A stretch of DNA of 64,000 nt from Dyadobacter endophyticus (GCF_014641595.1 NZ_BMIA01000006.1:181945-245944); one strand, 5' to 3'; shown: positions 1-9,688, numbered from the stretch's first letter. Numbers and translations: made by a program. The notes: generated by a model from the letters alone, not told the origin.

Positions 1-86
1 CATTTGTGACCATTTTGTAATTGAGCACTTTAGTAAATTTATACTTCGTTAGAGCCCAGAAAACTTTACCTGTATCAGAATTTCCA

Positions 87-2252
87 ATGCATAGTAGATT
101 TATTCTTTCGGTAGTGGCAAAGGTGTTGCTGTTGATTTGTATTTTGTCGCCAGTAGCATTTTCCCAAGAAAAATCCCCCATTAGAATTACCTCTCCTGTT
201 TTTCAGTCTGTCTACCAACGGGACGAAGCAGGCCAGAGAGAAATTCAGGTGACTGGTACATTCACCATGCCCGTTGAAAAAATCGAAGTTAGGGCGGTGC
301 CAGTACTTCAGGGGCAAGGTGTTGAAACACCCTGGCTACCTTTGCAAACCGCTCCTCAGGGAGGTGTTTTCTCTGGAAAGATCACATTGATCGGCGGCTG
401 GTACTCCCTGGAAGTTCGCGGTATTTCTGACGGAAAAGTAATCGGTCGCGATGTTTTAGCCCGTTTTGGTGTCGGTGAAGTCTTCATAATCGCCGGACAA
501 TCGAACGCGCAGGGCCTCAGACTATATCCTGGACCATCGGCTACTGACGACCGCGTCCTTTATGTTTCCAATTACAGCAACGACACGGTCGACAGGCTCA
601 CCGATCCTACCCCGCCGGAATTCAAGAAAATAAGCAGAGATCTCAACGTTGTTGCACCGCGCGGTTTGTCGGCCTGGTGCTGGGGTCTCCTCGGCGACCA
701 GCTCGTTTCCAAATTGGGCCTTCCTGTCCTGTTCATCAACGCGGCCTGGGAGGGAACATCCATAGAAAACTGGGCAAGCAGTGCAAAAGGCCTTCCTACC
801 AAAAACATGTACGGCGGCTTCGTATATTCTCCGGAAATGCCTTACGCGAACCTTCGCATAGCAGCCCGCAATTATGCCAATCAATATGGTTTAAGGGCCA
901 TTCTCTGGATGCAGGGCGAAACCGACGCATTGTACAAGACGCCACCGGCGAATTACACCCGCGACCTCCAATTCATCATGAACCGCCTCGGTTCTGATAC
1001 CGGGAAGCGCATTACCTGGGTAATTGCCCGTACCTCGCGGACATCGGCAGGCTCCAATATCCAGTCGAGCGTGAACCCACAAATCGTTGCAGCACAAAAC
1101 GCTGTACTCAACACACCTTTCAACCCAACCTACCCCGGCCCCGAAACCGATCCTCTCCTGCCCGACCGTGGCGATGGCACGCACTTCGTCGGCAAAGGCG
1201 TACAGGATGTTGAAGGAACCATTAGGGCGCTGACGATCCTGGCCGATGCCTGGGCCGGAATATTCGATGCCAACTTCTTTTCGACTGTAACACCAGTGAA
1301 TCCCGTGGTCGTACCATCGGTTACCGCTGCCTGCGTTACTGACAATAATGGCGTCACATTGACACTCCCGGCGGGCTATGCTTCGTATAAGTGGAATACC
1401 AATGAAGTTTCCAACTCTATTAAGGTCACCAAGGCCGGTACTTACCGTGCTACTTTAAAGGACGCCTCGGGCAACTCGATCCTGACACCGATCGTCATCC
1501 TGGATAACGATGCCAAACCGGCGCAGCCAAGCATTTTCCAACAAGGCCAGCAACAGGCTTGTGCGGACTCCACTTTCCAATTTTCGGTTCAGAACGACGG
1601 AGATATTTACAGCTGGTACAAAGAAGGCTCCAATACAGCTGTTGCCACCGGCGCCACTGCAAGAATCGGGGAAAGCGGCAATTATTTTGTAAAAAGCCGG
1701 AACATTTTCGGATGTACTTCTGATAATTCCACCGCCTCCGCGTTGATCATCCGCGCCAAAATCTCAAAGCCGACTATCGAACCATCAGGACCTTTCAGCA
1801 TTTCGGCCAGCATTCCCGAAGGTGGAGAACTGAACGAGAACTTTATCTGGCGACGCCCGGGATCGGAAGGTGATACTACCGCGATCCTGCTGAAAATCCT
1901 GAAATCAGGGGTTTACACTACGAAAGCAAAAGTTACCTACACCATCGGCAGCAACAACCTGGTTTGCTATTCCGATACCGCTTCCAGAGAGTTCAAAACC
2001 AATGAACAAAACGAAGTGGTGATTTACCCGAACCCAAGCCAGGGGGCTTACATTTACATTGAGTCGCGGGACAATATCAAGGATGCTGCGATCGAACTTT
2101 TCGACATCCGTGGTAACCTGATAAAAACCACCGCACCGAGGCTGCTCAACAGCCGGATGCAGATCGATGTAGGCCTTTTGCCTACCGGTAAATACATTCT
2201 CCGTGTAACCGGCCAGGGAGAGAGCCTTACGAAACAAATTGTAATAAGATAA
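87..2252 (+). CDS. Secreted SGNH/sialate O-acetylesterase-like hydrolase with T9SS tail
   Basis: Predicted secreted carbohydrate esterase of the SASA/DUF303 type, which removes acetyl groups from glycans. A signal peptide spans about residues 1-27 when the ATG at 87 is used; a TTG at 21 is in frame but would put a long polar stretch before it. The catalytic block GEVFIIAGQSNAQG holds the nucleophile Ser139, and DGTH supplies Asp363 and His366, giving an SGNH-like triad. LWMQGETDA is a second family block. Residues about 420-640 look like Ig-like beta modules. The last 77 residues, from VVIYPNPSQG, are a type A T9SS sorting domain (Por secretion tail), so surface attachment or release is expected. 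It is a single gene ending in a strong terminator. The natural substrate cannot be read from sequence. Confidence 0.85.
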   Translation: MHSRFILSVVAKVLLLICILSPVAFSQEKSPIRITSPVFQSVYQRDEAGQREIQVTGTFTMPVEKIEVRAVPVLQGQGVETPWLPLQTAPQGGVFSGKITLIGGWYSLEVRGISDGKVIGRDVLARFGVGEVFIIAGQSNAQGLRLYPGPSATDDRVLYVSNYSNDTVDRLTDPTPPEFKKISRDLNVVAPRGLSAWCWGLLGDQLVSKLGLPVLFINAAWEGTSIENWASSAKGLPTKNMYGGFVYSPEMPYANLRIAARNYANQYGLRAILWMQGETDALYKTPPANYTRDLQFIMNRLGSDTGKRITWVIARTSRTSAGSNIQSSVNPQIVAAQNAVLNTPFNPTYPGPETDPLLPDRGDGTHFVGKGVQDVEGTIRALTILADAWAGIFDANFFSTVTPVNPVVVPSVTAACVTDNNGVTLTLPAGYASYKWNTNEVSNSIKVTKAGTYRATLKDASGNSILTPIVILDNDAKPAQPSIFQQGQQQACADSTFQFSVQNDGDIYSWYKEGSNTAVATGATARIGESGNYFVKSRNIFGCTSDNSTASALIIRAKISKPTIEPSGPFSISASIPEGGELNENFIWRRPGSEGDTTAILLKILKSGVYTTKAKVTYTIGSNNLVCYSDTASREFKTNEQNEVVIYPNPSQGAYIYIESRDNIKDAAIELFDIRGNLIKTTAPRLLNSRMQIDVGLLPTGKYILRVTGQGESLTKQIVIR

Positions 2253-2271
2253 ACATTCCTTCTTGATTAAG

Positions 2272-2309
2272 TACTAAATAAGCCCCGCCACAACGGGGCT
2301 TATTTAGTA
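2272..2309 (+). terminator. Intrinsic terminator after the esterase gene
   Basis: Perfect 16-bp stem (TACTAAATAAGCCCCG with its complement) around a 6-nt loop. The outer part is AT-rich rather than a clean T run. It separates the esterase from the nuo operon. Confidence 0.8.
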
Positions 2310-2342
2310 TGATACTAATTAGACAAAACAAAAAGGAAAGAA

Positions 2343-2374
2343 TTTGATTGATAAATTTGCAAAGGCTAATTTTG
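2343..2374 (+). promoter_or_regulatory. Bacteroidota-type promoter of the nuo operon
   Basis: TTTG at 2343-2346 and TAATTTTG at 2367-2374 are separated by 20 bp, an exact match to the Bacteroidota primary-sigma consensus (-33 TTTG, -7 TAnnTTTG). Transcription should start near 2380, leaving a leader of about 70 nt before nuoA. Confidence 0.7.
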
Positions 2375-2448
2375 AGAGACGGGGAGGAATGTAACCCACT
2401 GGCAACAGTTTTTAAGGTATTCCCACCCTCTGTAACCGGATCATTATA

Positions 2449-2823
2449 ATGAAAAACGAATATCTTCCTTCGGATTATTTGCCCATCATTGTGCAATTTC
2501 TGCTCGCCGCCGGCTTCATTGGCGGCACGATGATCGTCACTCACCTCATTGGCCCCAGCCGCAAAAGCAAAAAGAAAGACGATCCGTTCGAATGTGGTAT
2601 CGAGTCGGTTGGTGACGCACGGACGCCCATTTCGGTGAAGTACTTTCTCGTGGCTATTCTTTTCGTTTTGTTCGACGTCGAGGTGATTTTCATGTACCCC
2701 TGGGCTGTTAATTTCAAGGGTCTGGGAATGTTCGGGTTTGTAGAAATGTTATTGTTCATGGCCCTTTTATTGTCCGGTTTTTATTACGTGATCCGCAAGG
2801 GCGTACTGAACTGGGAGGAATAG
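2449..2823 (+). CDS. nuoA: NADH-quinone oxidoreductase subunit A
   Basis: Membrane subunit of complex I, next to the quinone entry site. The 124-residue protein has three membrane helices. Between the first two lies the conserved loop with DDPFECG (the family's reactive Cys) and later FDVEVIFMYPW. Length is normal for the family. It is the first gene of the nuo operon and is preceded by a good promoter. nuoB follows after 27 bp. Confidence 0.95.
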   Translation: MKNEYLPSDYLPIIVQFLLAAGFIGGTMIVTHLIGPSRKSKKKDDPFECGIESVGDARTPISVKYFLVAILFVLFDVEVIFMYPWAVNFKGLGMFGFVEMLLFMALLLSGFYYVIRKGVLNWEE

Positions 2824-2850
2824 GCTTCGAACATTGAAATTCAAAGAATT

Positions 2851-3393
2851 ATGAAAGAAGTAAAGATAGTGGAGGCTCCGCAAGGACACAGCGGATCTGG
2901 TTTTTTTGCAACTTCATTCGACGAAGCGATCGGTCTGGCACGTAGCTACTCGCTCTGGCCATTGCCTTTTGCTACCTCATGCTGCGGGATTGAGTTCATG
3001 GCCACCATGGGCGCGCATTATGATATTTCGCGTTTCGGTTCCGAACGTCCGAGCTTCTCGCCACGGCAGGCCGATTTGCTGATGGTAATGGGAACCATCG
3101 CCAAAAAGATGGCGCCGGTTGTGAAGCAGGTATACCTTCAGATGGCCGAACCCCGCTGGGTAATGGCCGTTGGTGCTTGTGCATCGAGCGGCGGGATTTT
3201 CGATACTTACAGCGTTTTGCAGGGTATCGACCGCATTATACCCGTGGATGTATACGTACCCGGCTGCCCGCCACGCCCCGAGCAGATCATCGACGGCCTG
3301 ATGCAGGTACAGTATCTGGCGCAGAATGAGAAGCTCCGCCGCCGGAACACCGACGAATACCAGGAACTATTGGCATCATATAATATTCAGTAA
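2851..3393 (+). CDS. nuoB: NADH-quinone oxidoreductase subunit B
   Basis: Peripheral-arm subunit that binds the terminal 4Fe-4S cluster N2, which passes electrons to quinone. The ligand motifs are all visible: the tandem cysteines in ATSCCGIEFMA, then VGACASSGG and VPGCPPRPEQ. At 180 residues it has the usual length plus a short N-terminal extension. It lies 6 bp upstream of nuoC, so the genes are almost certainly cotranscribed. Confidence 0.96.
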   Translation: MKEVKIVEAPQGHSGSGFFATSFDEAIGLARSYSLWPLPFATSCCGIEFMATMGAHYDISRFGSERPSFSPRQADLLMVMGTIAKKMAPVVKQVYLQMAEPRWVMAVGACASSGGIFDTYSVLQGIDRIIPVDVYVPGCPPRPEQIIDGLMQVQYLAQNEKLRRRNTDEYQELLASYNIQ

Positions 3394-3399
3394 CCCCCT

Positions 3400-3900
3400 A
3401 TGCTTACTAACCAGGAGGTAGCCGAAGGGCTTTTGGAAAAATTCGGGGACCAGGTCTTCAACTTTGAAGAACCGTACGGGCTTTTGACACTCTCAACTAC
3501 CCGCGAAGAGATTATCCCCGTCATGGAGTTCCTGAAAGACCATAAAAACTATCAGGTGATATTCCTGACCGATATTACAGGCATTCAGTATCCTGATAAT
3601 GCAGGCCAGGAGTTCGTAGTGGTTTACCATATGCACAGCTTCGTGCACAACTTCCGCATTCGCATTAAGGTAGCCATTCCGGAGGCCGATATCCACATTC
3701 CGACAGCGACCGGCCTCTTTGCCAGTGCCAACTGGATGGAGCGCGAAACCTACGATTTTTTTGGTATCTTGTTTGACGGGCACCCGAACCTGAAACGCAT
3801 TCTGAACATCGAGGAAATGGATTATTTCCCCATGCGCAAAGAATACCCGATGGAGGATGCTACCCGTGAAGATAAAATTGACGCCCTTTTCGGCCGATGA
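3400..3900 (+). CDS. nuoC: NADH-quinone oxidoreductase subunit C
   Basis: The 30-kDa peripheral-arm subunit of complex I. The family signature is present near the C-terminus: ERETYDFFGILFDGHP followed by NLKRIL. At 166 residues it is a stand-alone NuoC, not the NuoCD fusion of enterobacteria. nuoD starts within 20 bp. Confidence 0.95.
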   Translation: MLTNQEVAEGLLEKFGDQVFNFEEPYGLLTLSTTREEIIPVMEFLKDHKNYQVIFLTDITGIQYPDNAGQEFVVVYHMHSFVHNFRIRIKVAIPEADIHIPTATGLFASANWMERETYDFFGILFDGHPNLKRILNIEEMDYFPMRKEYPMEDATREDKIDALFGR

Positions 3901-3918
3901 TCTATATTGAGTAAGAAT

Positions 3919-5145
3919 ATGGCAGATATTGAATTATTACCGCATAATGTCCCTTCTCACAGCGAGTTGCCCGAACTCGTAGAAGAACTGACCACCCTCA
4001 ACCTCGGCCCGACCCACCCTGCTACCCACGGTATTTTCCAGAACATCCTCAAAATGGATGGCGAAAAGATCGTTTCAGGTGAGCAGACGATCGGTTATAT
4101 CCACCGGGCGTTTGAGAAAATTGCCGAGAGGAGGCCATTTTACCAGATCACCACGCTGACCGACCGCATGAACTATTGCTCCTCCCCGATCAACAACCTG
4201 GGATGGCACATGACGGTAGAGAAGCTGTTGGGCGTGGAAGTGCCGAAGCGCGCGCAGTACATTCGCGTGCTCATGATGGAGCTCGCACGCATTACCGACC
4301 ATATTATCTGTAACAGTATTCTCGGCGTGGATACCGGTGCATTCACCGGCTTTTTGTATGTAATGCAGAAGCGCGAGGAAGTGTACGAAATCTACGAGGA
4401 AGTATGCGGCGCACGCCTTACAACCAATATGGGTCGCCTGGGTGGCATGGAGCGTGATCTTTCGAGCACGGCTATCCGCAAGATCAAGGAGTTCATCAAA
4501 TCTTTCCCGCCGGTACTCAGAGAGCTTGAAAAACTGCTCAACCGTAACCGGATTTTCATGGACCGAACCATTAATGTAGGTCCTATTTCGGCTGAAAGAG
4601 CATTATCATACGGTTTCACAGGCCCTAACCTGCGCGCTGCAGGTGTGGATTACGATGTGCGCGTGATGAACCCATATTCTTCTTACGAGGATTTTGAATT
4701 CGACGTCCCCATCGGACAGAATGGCGATACTTACGACCGCTACATGGTCCGCAACGAAGAAATGTGGCAAAGTCTCCGCATCGTGGAGCAAGCCATCAAT
4801 AACCTTCCCGAAGGACCGTATTACGCCGATGCTCCCGAATATTACCTGCCTCCAAAAGACGAGGTTTACCGCAATATGGAGGCGCTTATTTACCATTTCA
4901 AAATTGTTATGGGCGAAATCGACGCACCGGCCGGCGAAGTTTACCATGCTGTGGAAGGAGGAAACGGCGAGCTGGGCTTCTATCTGATCAGCGATGGTGG
5001 CAGGGCTCCGTACCGTCTGCACTTCCGCAGGCCAAGCTTTATCTACTATCAGGCATATCCTGAAATGTGCAAAGGCTCATCACTGTCGGATGCAATCCTG
5101 ACGATGAGTAGCCTGAACGTAATTGCAGGTGAACTGGACGCTTAA
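3919..5145 (+). CDS. nuoD: NADH-quinone oxidoreductase subunit D
   Basis: The 49-kDa subunit that, with NuoB, forms the quinone-binding chamber. The start is taken as the ATG at 3919 (MADIELL); an in-frame TTG at 3907 would add four residues. LGPTHPATHGI contains the conserved quinone-site His. The C-terminus MSSLNVIAGELD is typical. About 408 residues is normal length. It sits between nuoC and nuoE in the usual order. Confidence 0.95.
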   Translation: MADIELLPHNVPSHSELPELVEELTTLNLGPTHPATHGIFQNILKMDGEKIVSGEQTIGYIHRAFEKIAERRPFYQITTLTDRMNYCSSPINNLGWHMTVEKLLGVEVPKRAQYIRVLMMELARITDHIICNSILGVDTGAFTGFLYVMQKREEVYEIYEEVCGARLTTNMGRLGGMERDLSSTAIRKIKEFIKSFPPVLRELEKLLNRNRIFMDRTINVGPISAERALSYGFTGPNLRAAGVDYDVRVMNPYSSYEDFEFDVPIGQNGDTYDRYMVRNEEMWQSLRIVEQAINNLPEGPYYADAPEYYLPPKDEVYRNMEALIYHFKIVMGEIDAPAGEVYHAVEGGNGELGFYLISDGGRAPYRLHFRRPSFIYYQAYPEMCKGSSLSDAILTMSSLNVIAGELDA

Positions 5146-5169
5146 AGTTTGTTAAAGACCTATTTAGAA

Positions 5170-5667
5170 ATGACCGAATCACCTAATCTGGTTGCGTTCA
5201 CACCCGAACGACTTGAAACAGTAAAAGAAATTATCGCACGTTATCCGGAGGGCCGCCAAAAATCGGCTCTTTTGCCTGTTTTGCACGTTGCCCAGGAACA
5301 ATGGGGCTGGCTGAGCAGTGAAGTGATGGATTACGTAGCAGGTATTCTGAAAATAGAGCCTGTGGAGGTTTATGAGGTAGCTACCTTTTACACCATGTAC
5401 CACCTCGACCCGGTGGGCAAGCACGTGATCGAATATTGCCGTACAGGACCTTGCTGCCTCATGGGCGGTGAAGATGTGTACGGACACCTGAAGCAAAAAC
5501 TCGGCATCGAAGCCGGTGGTACTACTGCAGATGGAAAGTTTACATTGAAAGAAGTAGAATGCCTCGCAGCATGCGGCTGGGGACCTGTTTTCCAGATCCG
5601 CGAGCAGTTCTACATGAATTTGACCAACGAGAAGGTCGACCAAATCATAGAAGATTTAAGTAAATAA
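5170..5667 (+). CDS. nuoE: NADH-quinone oxidoreductase subunit E
   Basis: Peripheral-arm 24-kDa subunit carrying the 2Fe-2S cluster N1a. Ligand cysteines are seen in EYCRTGPCCLMGG and VECLAACGWGP. The ATG at 5170 (MTESPNL) is preferred; an in-frame TTG at 5149 is possible. The 165-residue length is normal. It forms the NADH-oxidising module with NuoF and NuoG and is 30 bp upstream of nuoF. Confidence 0.94.
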   Translation: MTESPNLVAFTPERLETVKEIIARYPEGRQKSALLPVLHVAQEQWGWLSSEVMDYVAGILKIEPVEVYEVATFYTMYHLDPVGKHVIEYCRTGPCCLMGGEDVYGHLKQKLGIEAGGTTADGKFTLKEVECLAACGWGPVFQIREQFYMNLTNEKVDQIIEDLSK

Positions 5668-5697
5668 GCTTTCAGGAGCTGAAAATATTATCCTCAA

Positions 5698-7038
5698 ATG
5701 GCTAGAAAAATTTTAACGGAGCATATTAATGTCCCCGGTATCGAAACCTTCGATGTTTATCGCAAACAGGGAGGCTATACTGCCGTTGAAAAAGCTATCA
5801 AAACCATGACCCCGGAAGAGGTAGTGGAAGAAGCGAAAAAATCAGGTGTGCGCGGCAGAGGTGGTGCTGGTTTCCCGATGGGAATGAAATGGGGCTTCCT
5901 GGCCAAACCCGAAGGCGTTCCCCGTTACCTGGTGTGTAATGCCGATGAATCGGAGCCGGGTACTTTCAAGGACCACCATTTAATGAAATGCATCCCTCAC
6001 CTTCTCATCGAGGGTATGATCATTTCCAGCTTTGCATTGGGCGCCAACAAGTCGTTCATTTACGTGCGCGGCGAGCTCATGTACGTGATTCGCATTCTCG
6101 AAAAAGCCATTGCCGAAGCGAAAGCACAAGGTTTTTTAGGTAAAAATATACTTGGCTCCGGCTACGACCTCGAACTGGTGGTACAGCCGGGAGGAGGCGC
6201 ATACATTTGCGGTGAAGAAACCGCATTGCTCGAATCGCTTGAAGGAAAAAGAGGTAACCCGAGAAACAAGCCGCCATTTCCTGCGGTGAAAGGGCTTTAC
6301 CAAAGCCCAACGGTGGTAAACAATGTGGAGTCGATCTCCAATATGCCTTGGATCATCAACAATGGCGGTGATGCTTATGCAACCATTGGTATTGGCAGGA
6401 GTACCGGTACGAAGCTGATCTCCGCATCCGGTCACATTCAAAAGCCCGGCGTTTACGAAATCGAGCTGGGAGTGAGCGTGGACGAGTTCCTTAATTCAGA
6501 CGAGTATTGCGGTGGTGTCCGTAAAGGTCACTACCTGAAAGCATTGGTTGCCGGCGGATCGTCCGTACCCATTCTTCCTGCGAACCTTATTACGAAAACA
6601 GCTGCCGGTGAAGATCGCCTGATGACCTACGAGTCGCTTTCGGACGGTGGTTTCGCGACAGGTACCATGCTCGGTTCAGGCGGGTTTATCGTTTTTGACG
6701 AAACAGCCTGTATCGTTCGCAATACCTGGAATTTCTCGCGTTTTTACCATCACGAATCCTGCGGACAATGCAGCCCGTGCCGCGAAGGAACAGGCTGGAT
6801 GGAAAAAGTACTCCACCGCATCGAACACGGCCACGGCAGCATGCACGACATCGACCTGCTCGTTGATATTTCAAAGAAAATTGAAGGTAACACCATTTGT
6901 CCGCTTGGCGACGCCGCGGCCTGGCCCGTAGCCAGCGCGATCCGCCATTTCCGCGACGAATTTGTGTGGCATATCACCCACCCGCAGGAAGCGACTCAAC
7001 CGGGTGCGGTTTATATGGGTGAAATGGTATTGGGTTGA
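5698..7038 (+). CDS. nuoF: NADH-quinone oxidoreductase subunit F
   Basis: NADH-binding, FMN-containing subunit of complex I, with 4Fe-4S cluster N3. RGRGGAGFPMGMKW is the glycine-rich NADH/FMN motif. ESCGQCSPCREGTGWM gives three N3 ligands and NTICPLGDAAAW the fourth. Length 446 is as expected. The TGA stop shares one base with the ATG of the next gene, a glycosyltransferase rather than nuoG, which is unusual. Confidence 0.96.
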   Translation: MARKILTEHINVPGIETFDVYRKQGGYTAVEKAIKTMTPEEVVEEAKKSGVRGRGGAGFPMGMKWGFLAKPEGVPRYLVCNADESEPGTFKDHHLMKCIPHLLIEGMIISSFALGANKSFIYVRGELMYVIRILEKAIAEAKAQGFLGKNILGSGYDLELVVQPGGGAYICGEETALLESLEGKRGNPRNKPPFPAVKGLYQSPTVVNNVESISNMPWIINNGGDAYATIGIGRSTGTKLISASGHIQKPGVYEIELGVSVDEFLNSDEYCGGVRKGHYLKALVAGGSSVPILPANLITKTAAGEDRLMTYESLSDGGFATGTMLGSGGFIVFDETACIVRNTWNFSRFYHHESCGQCSPCREGTGWMEKVLHRIEHGHGSMHDIDLLVDISKKIEGNTICPLGDAAAWPVASAIRHFRDEFVWHITHPQEATQPGAVYMGEMVLG

Positions 7039-8555
7039 TGAATTTTAGAAGTGGCCTTGTTTGGATCAAACACAATTCGCTGTTGCTGTCGGTGTTGTTC
7101 GGCCTGCTCAGTGGAATTGCATTGCTGATCATAAAAATGCAGGCCGTTTTCAGCTATTCTCCCGACATTTCGGGGAGCGAGGCAAGCGGGATCGCCGCTA
7201 TCCAGCTTTTGGTGGATGGCCAGGATATTTACACCGACCCGGAGAAAGCGCCGTTCAGGCTGACTCAGTACACACCACTATATTTTACGATCGTTACATT
7301 CCTGGTAAAGATCATGGGATGGACAGGGATTGAGGTTCACAAAATTTATGTAGCCAGTCGCCTGGTATCAAACTTTTTTACATTAACTACCGTGAGCATA
7401 GCGGGTTATTTCATTTACCGGGTCACAAAACAAAAGATCGCCGCCCTCCTTACCGGGCTGGTGCTTTTTCATGTTTTGTCGTTCTGGTTCCTGACAACCT
7501 CCCGCCCCGACAGCCTTTTGGTGCTGCTGACGACGCTTTTCATCGTAACGGTATATTATGCTTTCGAAAACAATGACCAGAAGCTGTGGTTTTTGGCCAT
7601 TTTCATTGGCGTTTCAGCATTTTTTGTAAAACAAAGCGGCGCCATTCTACCCATTTCGGCGGGCGTGTTCTGGCTGATACAGCGGAACTTCAAAATGGTT
7701 TTAAAACTCACCGGATTCGGGATACTGACTTTCGGCCTGTATCTCGCCATTCTTCCCATTAATACCGTTGAGCTATTCTTTCTCAACATTGTCGGTGGCG
7801 TTGCCAATTCGGCAAGCTGGGGCTGGTTTTACGATTGGACATTGCAACATTGGTTGCTCCAATTCGCTCCCCTGATGGTGCTGAATGCCCTGGTAAGCGC
7901 TTACACGATTTATTACCGTCCGACTGGCTTTTACCTTTTTCTGGTGATTGCATCCGTGCTGTTATTCCTTTTTGCGACGTCGACGGCATTCAAAATCGGT
8001 GCCGGAGTAGGTTACTACCAGGATTACCTGATCGTGGTGTTGATTCAGCTGGTTCTGTTCTTTTCAATGACGAGCGATTTGACCGGGTTGAAATCCGCTT
8101 TTATCAAATCAGGCACAGCCCTGTTCATGATTTTTATGTTCCTGCACTGCTCATTGTATGTCTTTATGAAATACAAGTCAGGCATGTTCCGTAATTTTGA
8201 AGCACTTTATATAGAAGATCGTAAAGTGGCGGCGTATTTGCGAGAACAGCAGAACCTGAAACCGGCGGAGTATGTGTATATATGCCCGGCGGAGAATTTC
8301 CAGGGATCCTTTTTGAGTTTGTTTCTATTTAAAAATAATTTGATTCCTTTCCCTGATCTGGTTTACCTTGCAGACCAGAACGGTACATTCAACTACGACG
8401 AGTTCAGGCGAATCGTTGATGAAAAAGGAATTCGTTACGTGATTTCACCAAAAGGCAAAGCTCCTGCAAACATTCTGGGCTATAACTTCGCGAATACGCT
8501 GAAATATAGCTCGACGATGGGTTCGTATGATATATACGAGGCTGAAAAGAGATAG
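7038..8555 (+). CDS. Polytopic membrane glycosyltransferase inside the nuo operon
   Basis: About 505 residues with roughly ten hydrophobic helices. A first extracytoplasmic loop carries SPDISGSEASG and QYTPLYF. This layout fits GT-C enzymes (GT39/GT87-like, DUF2029) that move sugars from lipid-phosphate donors onto an envelope acceptor. A catalytic acid is probable in that first loop but cannot be assigned. The ATG overlaps the nuoF stop (TGATG) and nuoG begins 17 bp after its stop, so it should be cotranscribed and possibly translationally coupled with complex I genes. No complex I role is known for this family; its position looks like an operon insertion. Substrate unknown. Confidence 0.75.
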   Translation: MNFRSGLVWIKHNSLLLSVLFGLLSGIALLIIKMQAVFSYSPDISGSEASGIAAIQLLVDGQDIYTDPEKAPFRLTQYTPLYFTIVTFLVKIMGWTGIEVHKIYVASRLVSNFFTLTTVSIAGYFIYRVTKQKIAALLTGLVLFHVLSFWFLTTSRPDSLLVLLTTLFIVTVYYAFENNDQKLWFLAIFIGVSAFFVKQSGAILPISAGVFWLIQRNFKMVLKLTGFGILTFGLYLAILPINTVELFFLNIVGGVANSASWGWFYDWTLQHWLLQFAPLMVLNALVSAYTIYYRPTGFYLFLVIASVLLFLFATSTAFKIGAGVGYYQDYLIVVLIQLVLFFSMTSDLTGLKSAFIKSGTALFMIFMFLHCSLYVFMKYKSGMFRNFEALYIEDRKVAAYLREQQNLKPAEYVYICPAENFQGSFLSLFLFKNNLIPFPDLVYLADQNGTFNYDEFRRIVDEKGIRYVISPKGKAPANILGYNFANTLKYSSTMGSYDIYEAEKR

Positions 8556-8572
8556 CATAATGTATTACTGGC

Positions 8573-9688
8573 ATGGAAGAAGTTAAACCCCAATTGTTGA
8601 AAATTACATTCGATGGCATCGAGGTCGAAGTGGAACCCGGGACTACCATTATGCAGGCGGCGCGTAAGATTGCCGAGGCAGATGAGAGCCAGGGACATCT
8701 CGTTCCGCCGGCGATGTGCTACTATAAACCGCTTCCGGTTTCCGGAGGTAAATGCCGTGCGTGTCTGGTAAGGGTTGCCGCTGGTTCTGCCAAAGATCCG
8801 CGTCCTATGCCTAAGCTGGTCCCTTCCTGTATCACACAGGTTCAGGATGGAATGGTGGTGGAAAATACCACGAACCAGGCTGTACTCGACACCCGCAAGA
8901 GCATTGTAGAGTTCCTGCTGATCAACCACCCGCTCGATTGCCCAATTTGCGACCAGGCTGGTGAATGTCATTTGCAGGATTTCGCATTTGAACACGGTTC
9001 GGTAAAAACCCGTTACGAGGAAGAAAGGCGGACATTTGATAAAATCGATATCGGCCCGCACGTGCAGTTGCATATGACGCGGTGCATTCTTTGCTACCGC
9101 TGCGTATACACCGCCGACCAGATCACCAACCAACGCGTTCACGGCGTAATGAACCGTGGGGATGCTTCGGAAATCAGCACCTACATCGAAAAAGCAATCG
9201 ATAACGACTTCTCCGGAAACGTGATTGACGTGTGCCCGGTTGGCGCATTGACCGATAAGACATTCCGCTTCAAAAACCGCGTATGGTTTACCAAACCGGA
9301 AGACGCGCACCGCGATTGCGACAAATGCTGCGGCAAAACGACATTGTGGTACCGCGGTGATGAAGTAATCCGCGTGACAGCCCGCAAGAATACCTGGGGC
9401 GAGGTGACGGATTTCATTTGCAATACCTGCCGTTTTGAAAAGAAAAACACCAGCGACTGGGTATTGGAAGGACCAACGAAAGTGAAACGCAGCTCGGTAA
9501 TTTCCGCCAACAAATACCGCAAAGACCTCGTTGCAAAACCGGATTTCGCATTGAAACTGGCAGCGACGCAGTTCAAAAACATCGACGATTCGCGGCCGTA
9601 TGTGACCGATGAAGAAACGATCCGTCATCAGAGCATCGAGAATAACGACAAGGCTAACCACCGTTCACTGGCGGCCAACAATAATTAA
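8573..9688 (+). CDS. nuoG: Short NADH-quinone oxidoreductase subunit G
   Basis: Iron-sulfur subunit relaying electrons from NuoF toward NuoB. The N-terminal 2Fe-2S domain has Cys49, 61, 64 and 86. The His-Cys3 cluster is His119, Cys123, 126 and 132. A further 4Fe-4S site uses Cys171, 174, 177 and 221. Cys249, 252, 253, 283 and 286 form an additional Cys-rich patch. At 371 residues it stops where longer NuoG proteins continue into a molybdopterin-oxidoreductase-like domain. Such short forms are, to my knowledge, common in Bacteroidota, so this is not called a truncation. nuoH follows after 38 bp. Confidence 0.88.
   Translation: MEEVKPQLLKITFDGIEVEVEPGTTIMQAARKIAEADESQGHLVPPAMCYYKPLPVSGGKCRACLVRVAAGSAKDPRPMPKLVPSCITQVQDGMVVENTTNQAVLDTRKSIVEFLLINHPLDCPICDQAGECHLQDFAFEHGSVKTRYEEERRTFDKIDIGPHVQLHMTRCILCYRCVYTADQITNQRVHGVMNRGDASEISTYIEKAIDNDFSGNVIDVCPVGALTDKTFRFKNRVWFTKPEDAHRDCDKCCGKTTLWYRGDEVIRVTARKNTWGEVTDFICNTCRFEKKNTSDWVLEGPTKVKRSSVISANKYRKDLVAKPDFALKLAATQFKNIDDSRPYVTDEETIRHQSIENNDKANHRSLAANNN

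Noticed and set aside
8480..9661. Long minus-strand open frame antisense to nuoG
   Set aside because: Its residues show no domain, and nuoG on the plus strand has every expected motif; the frame is a by-product of codon bias.
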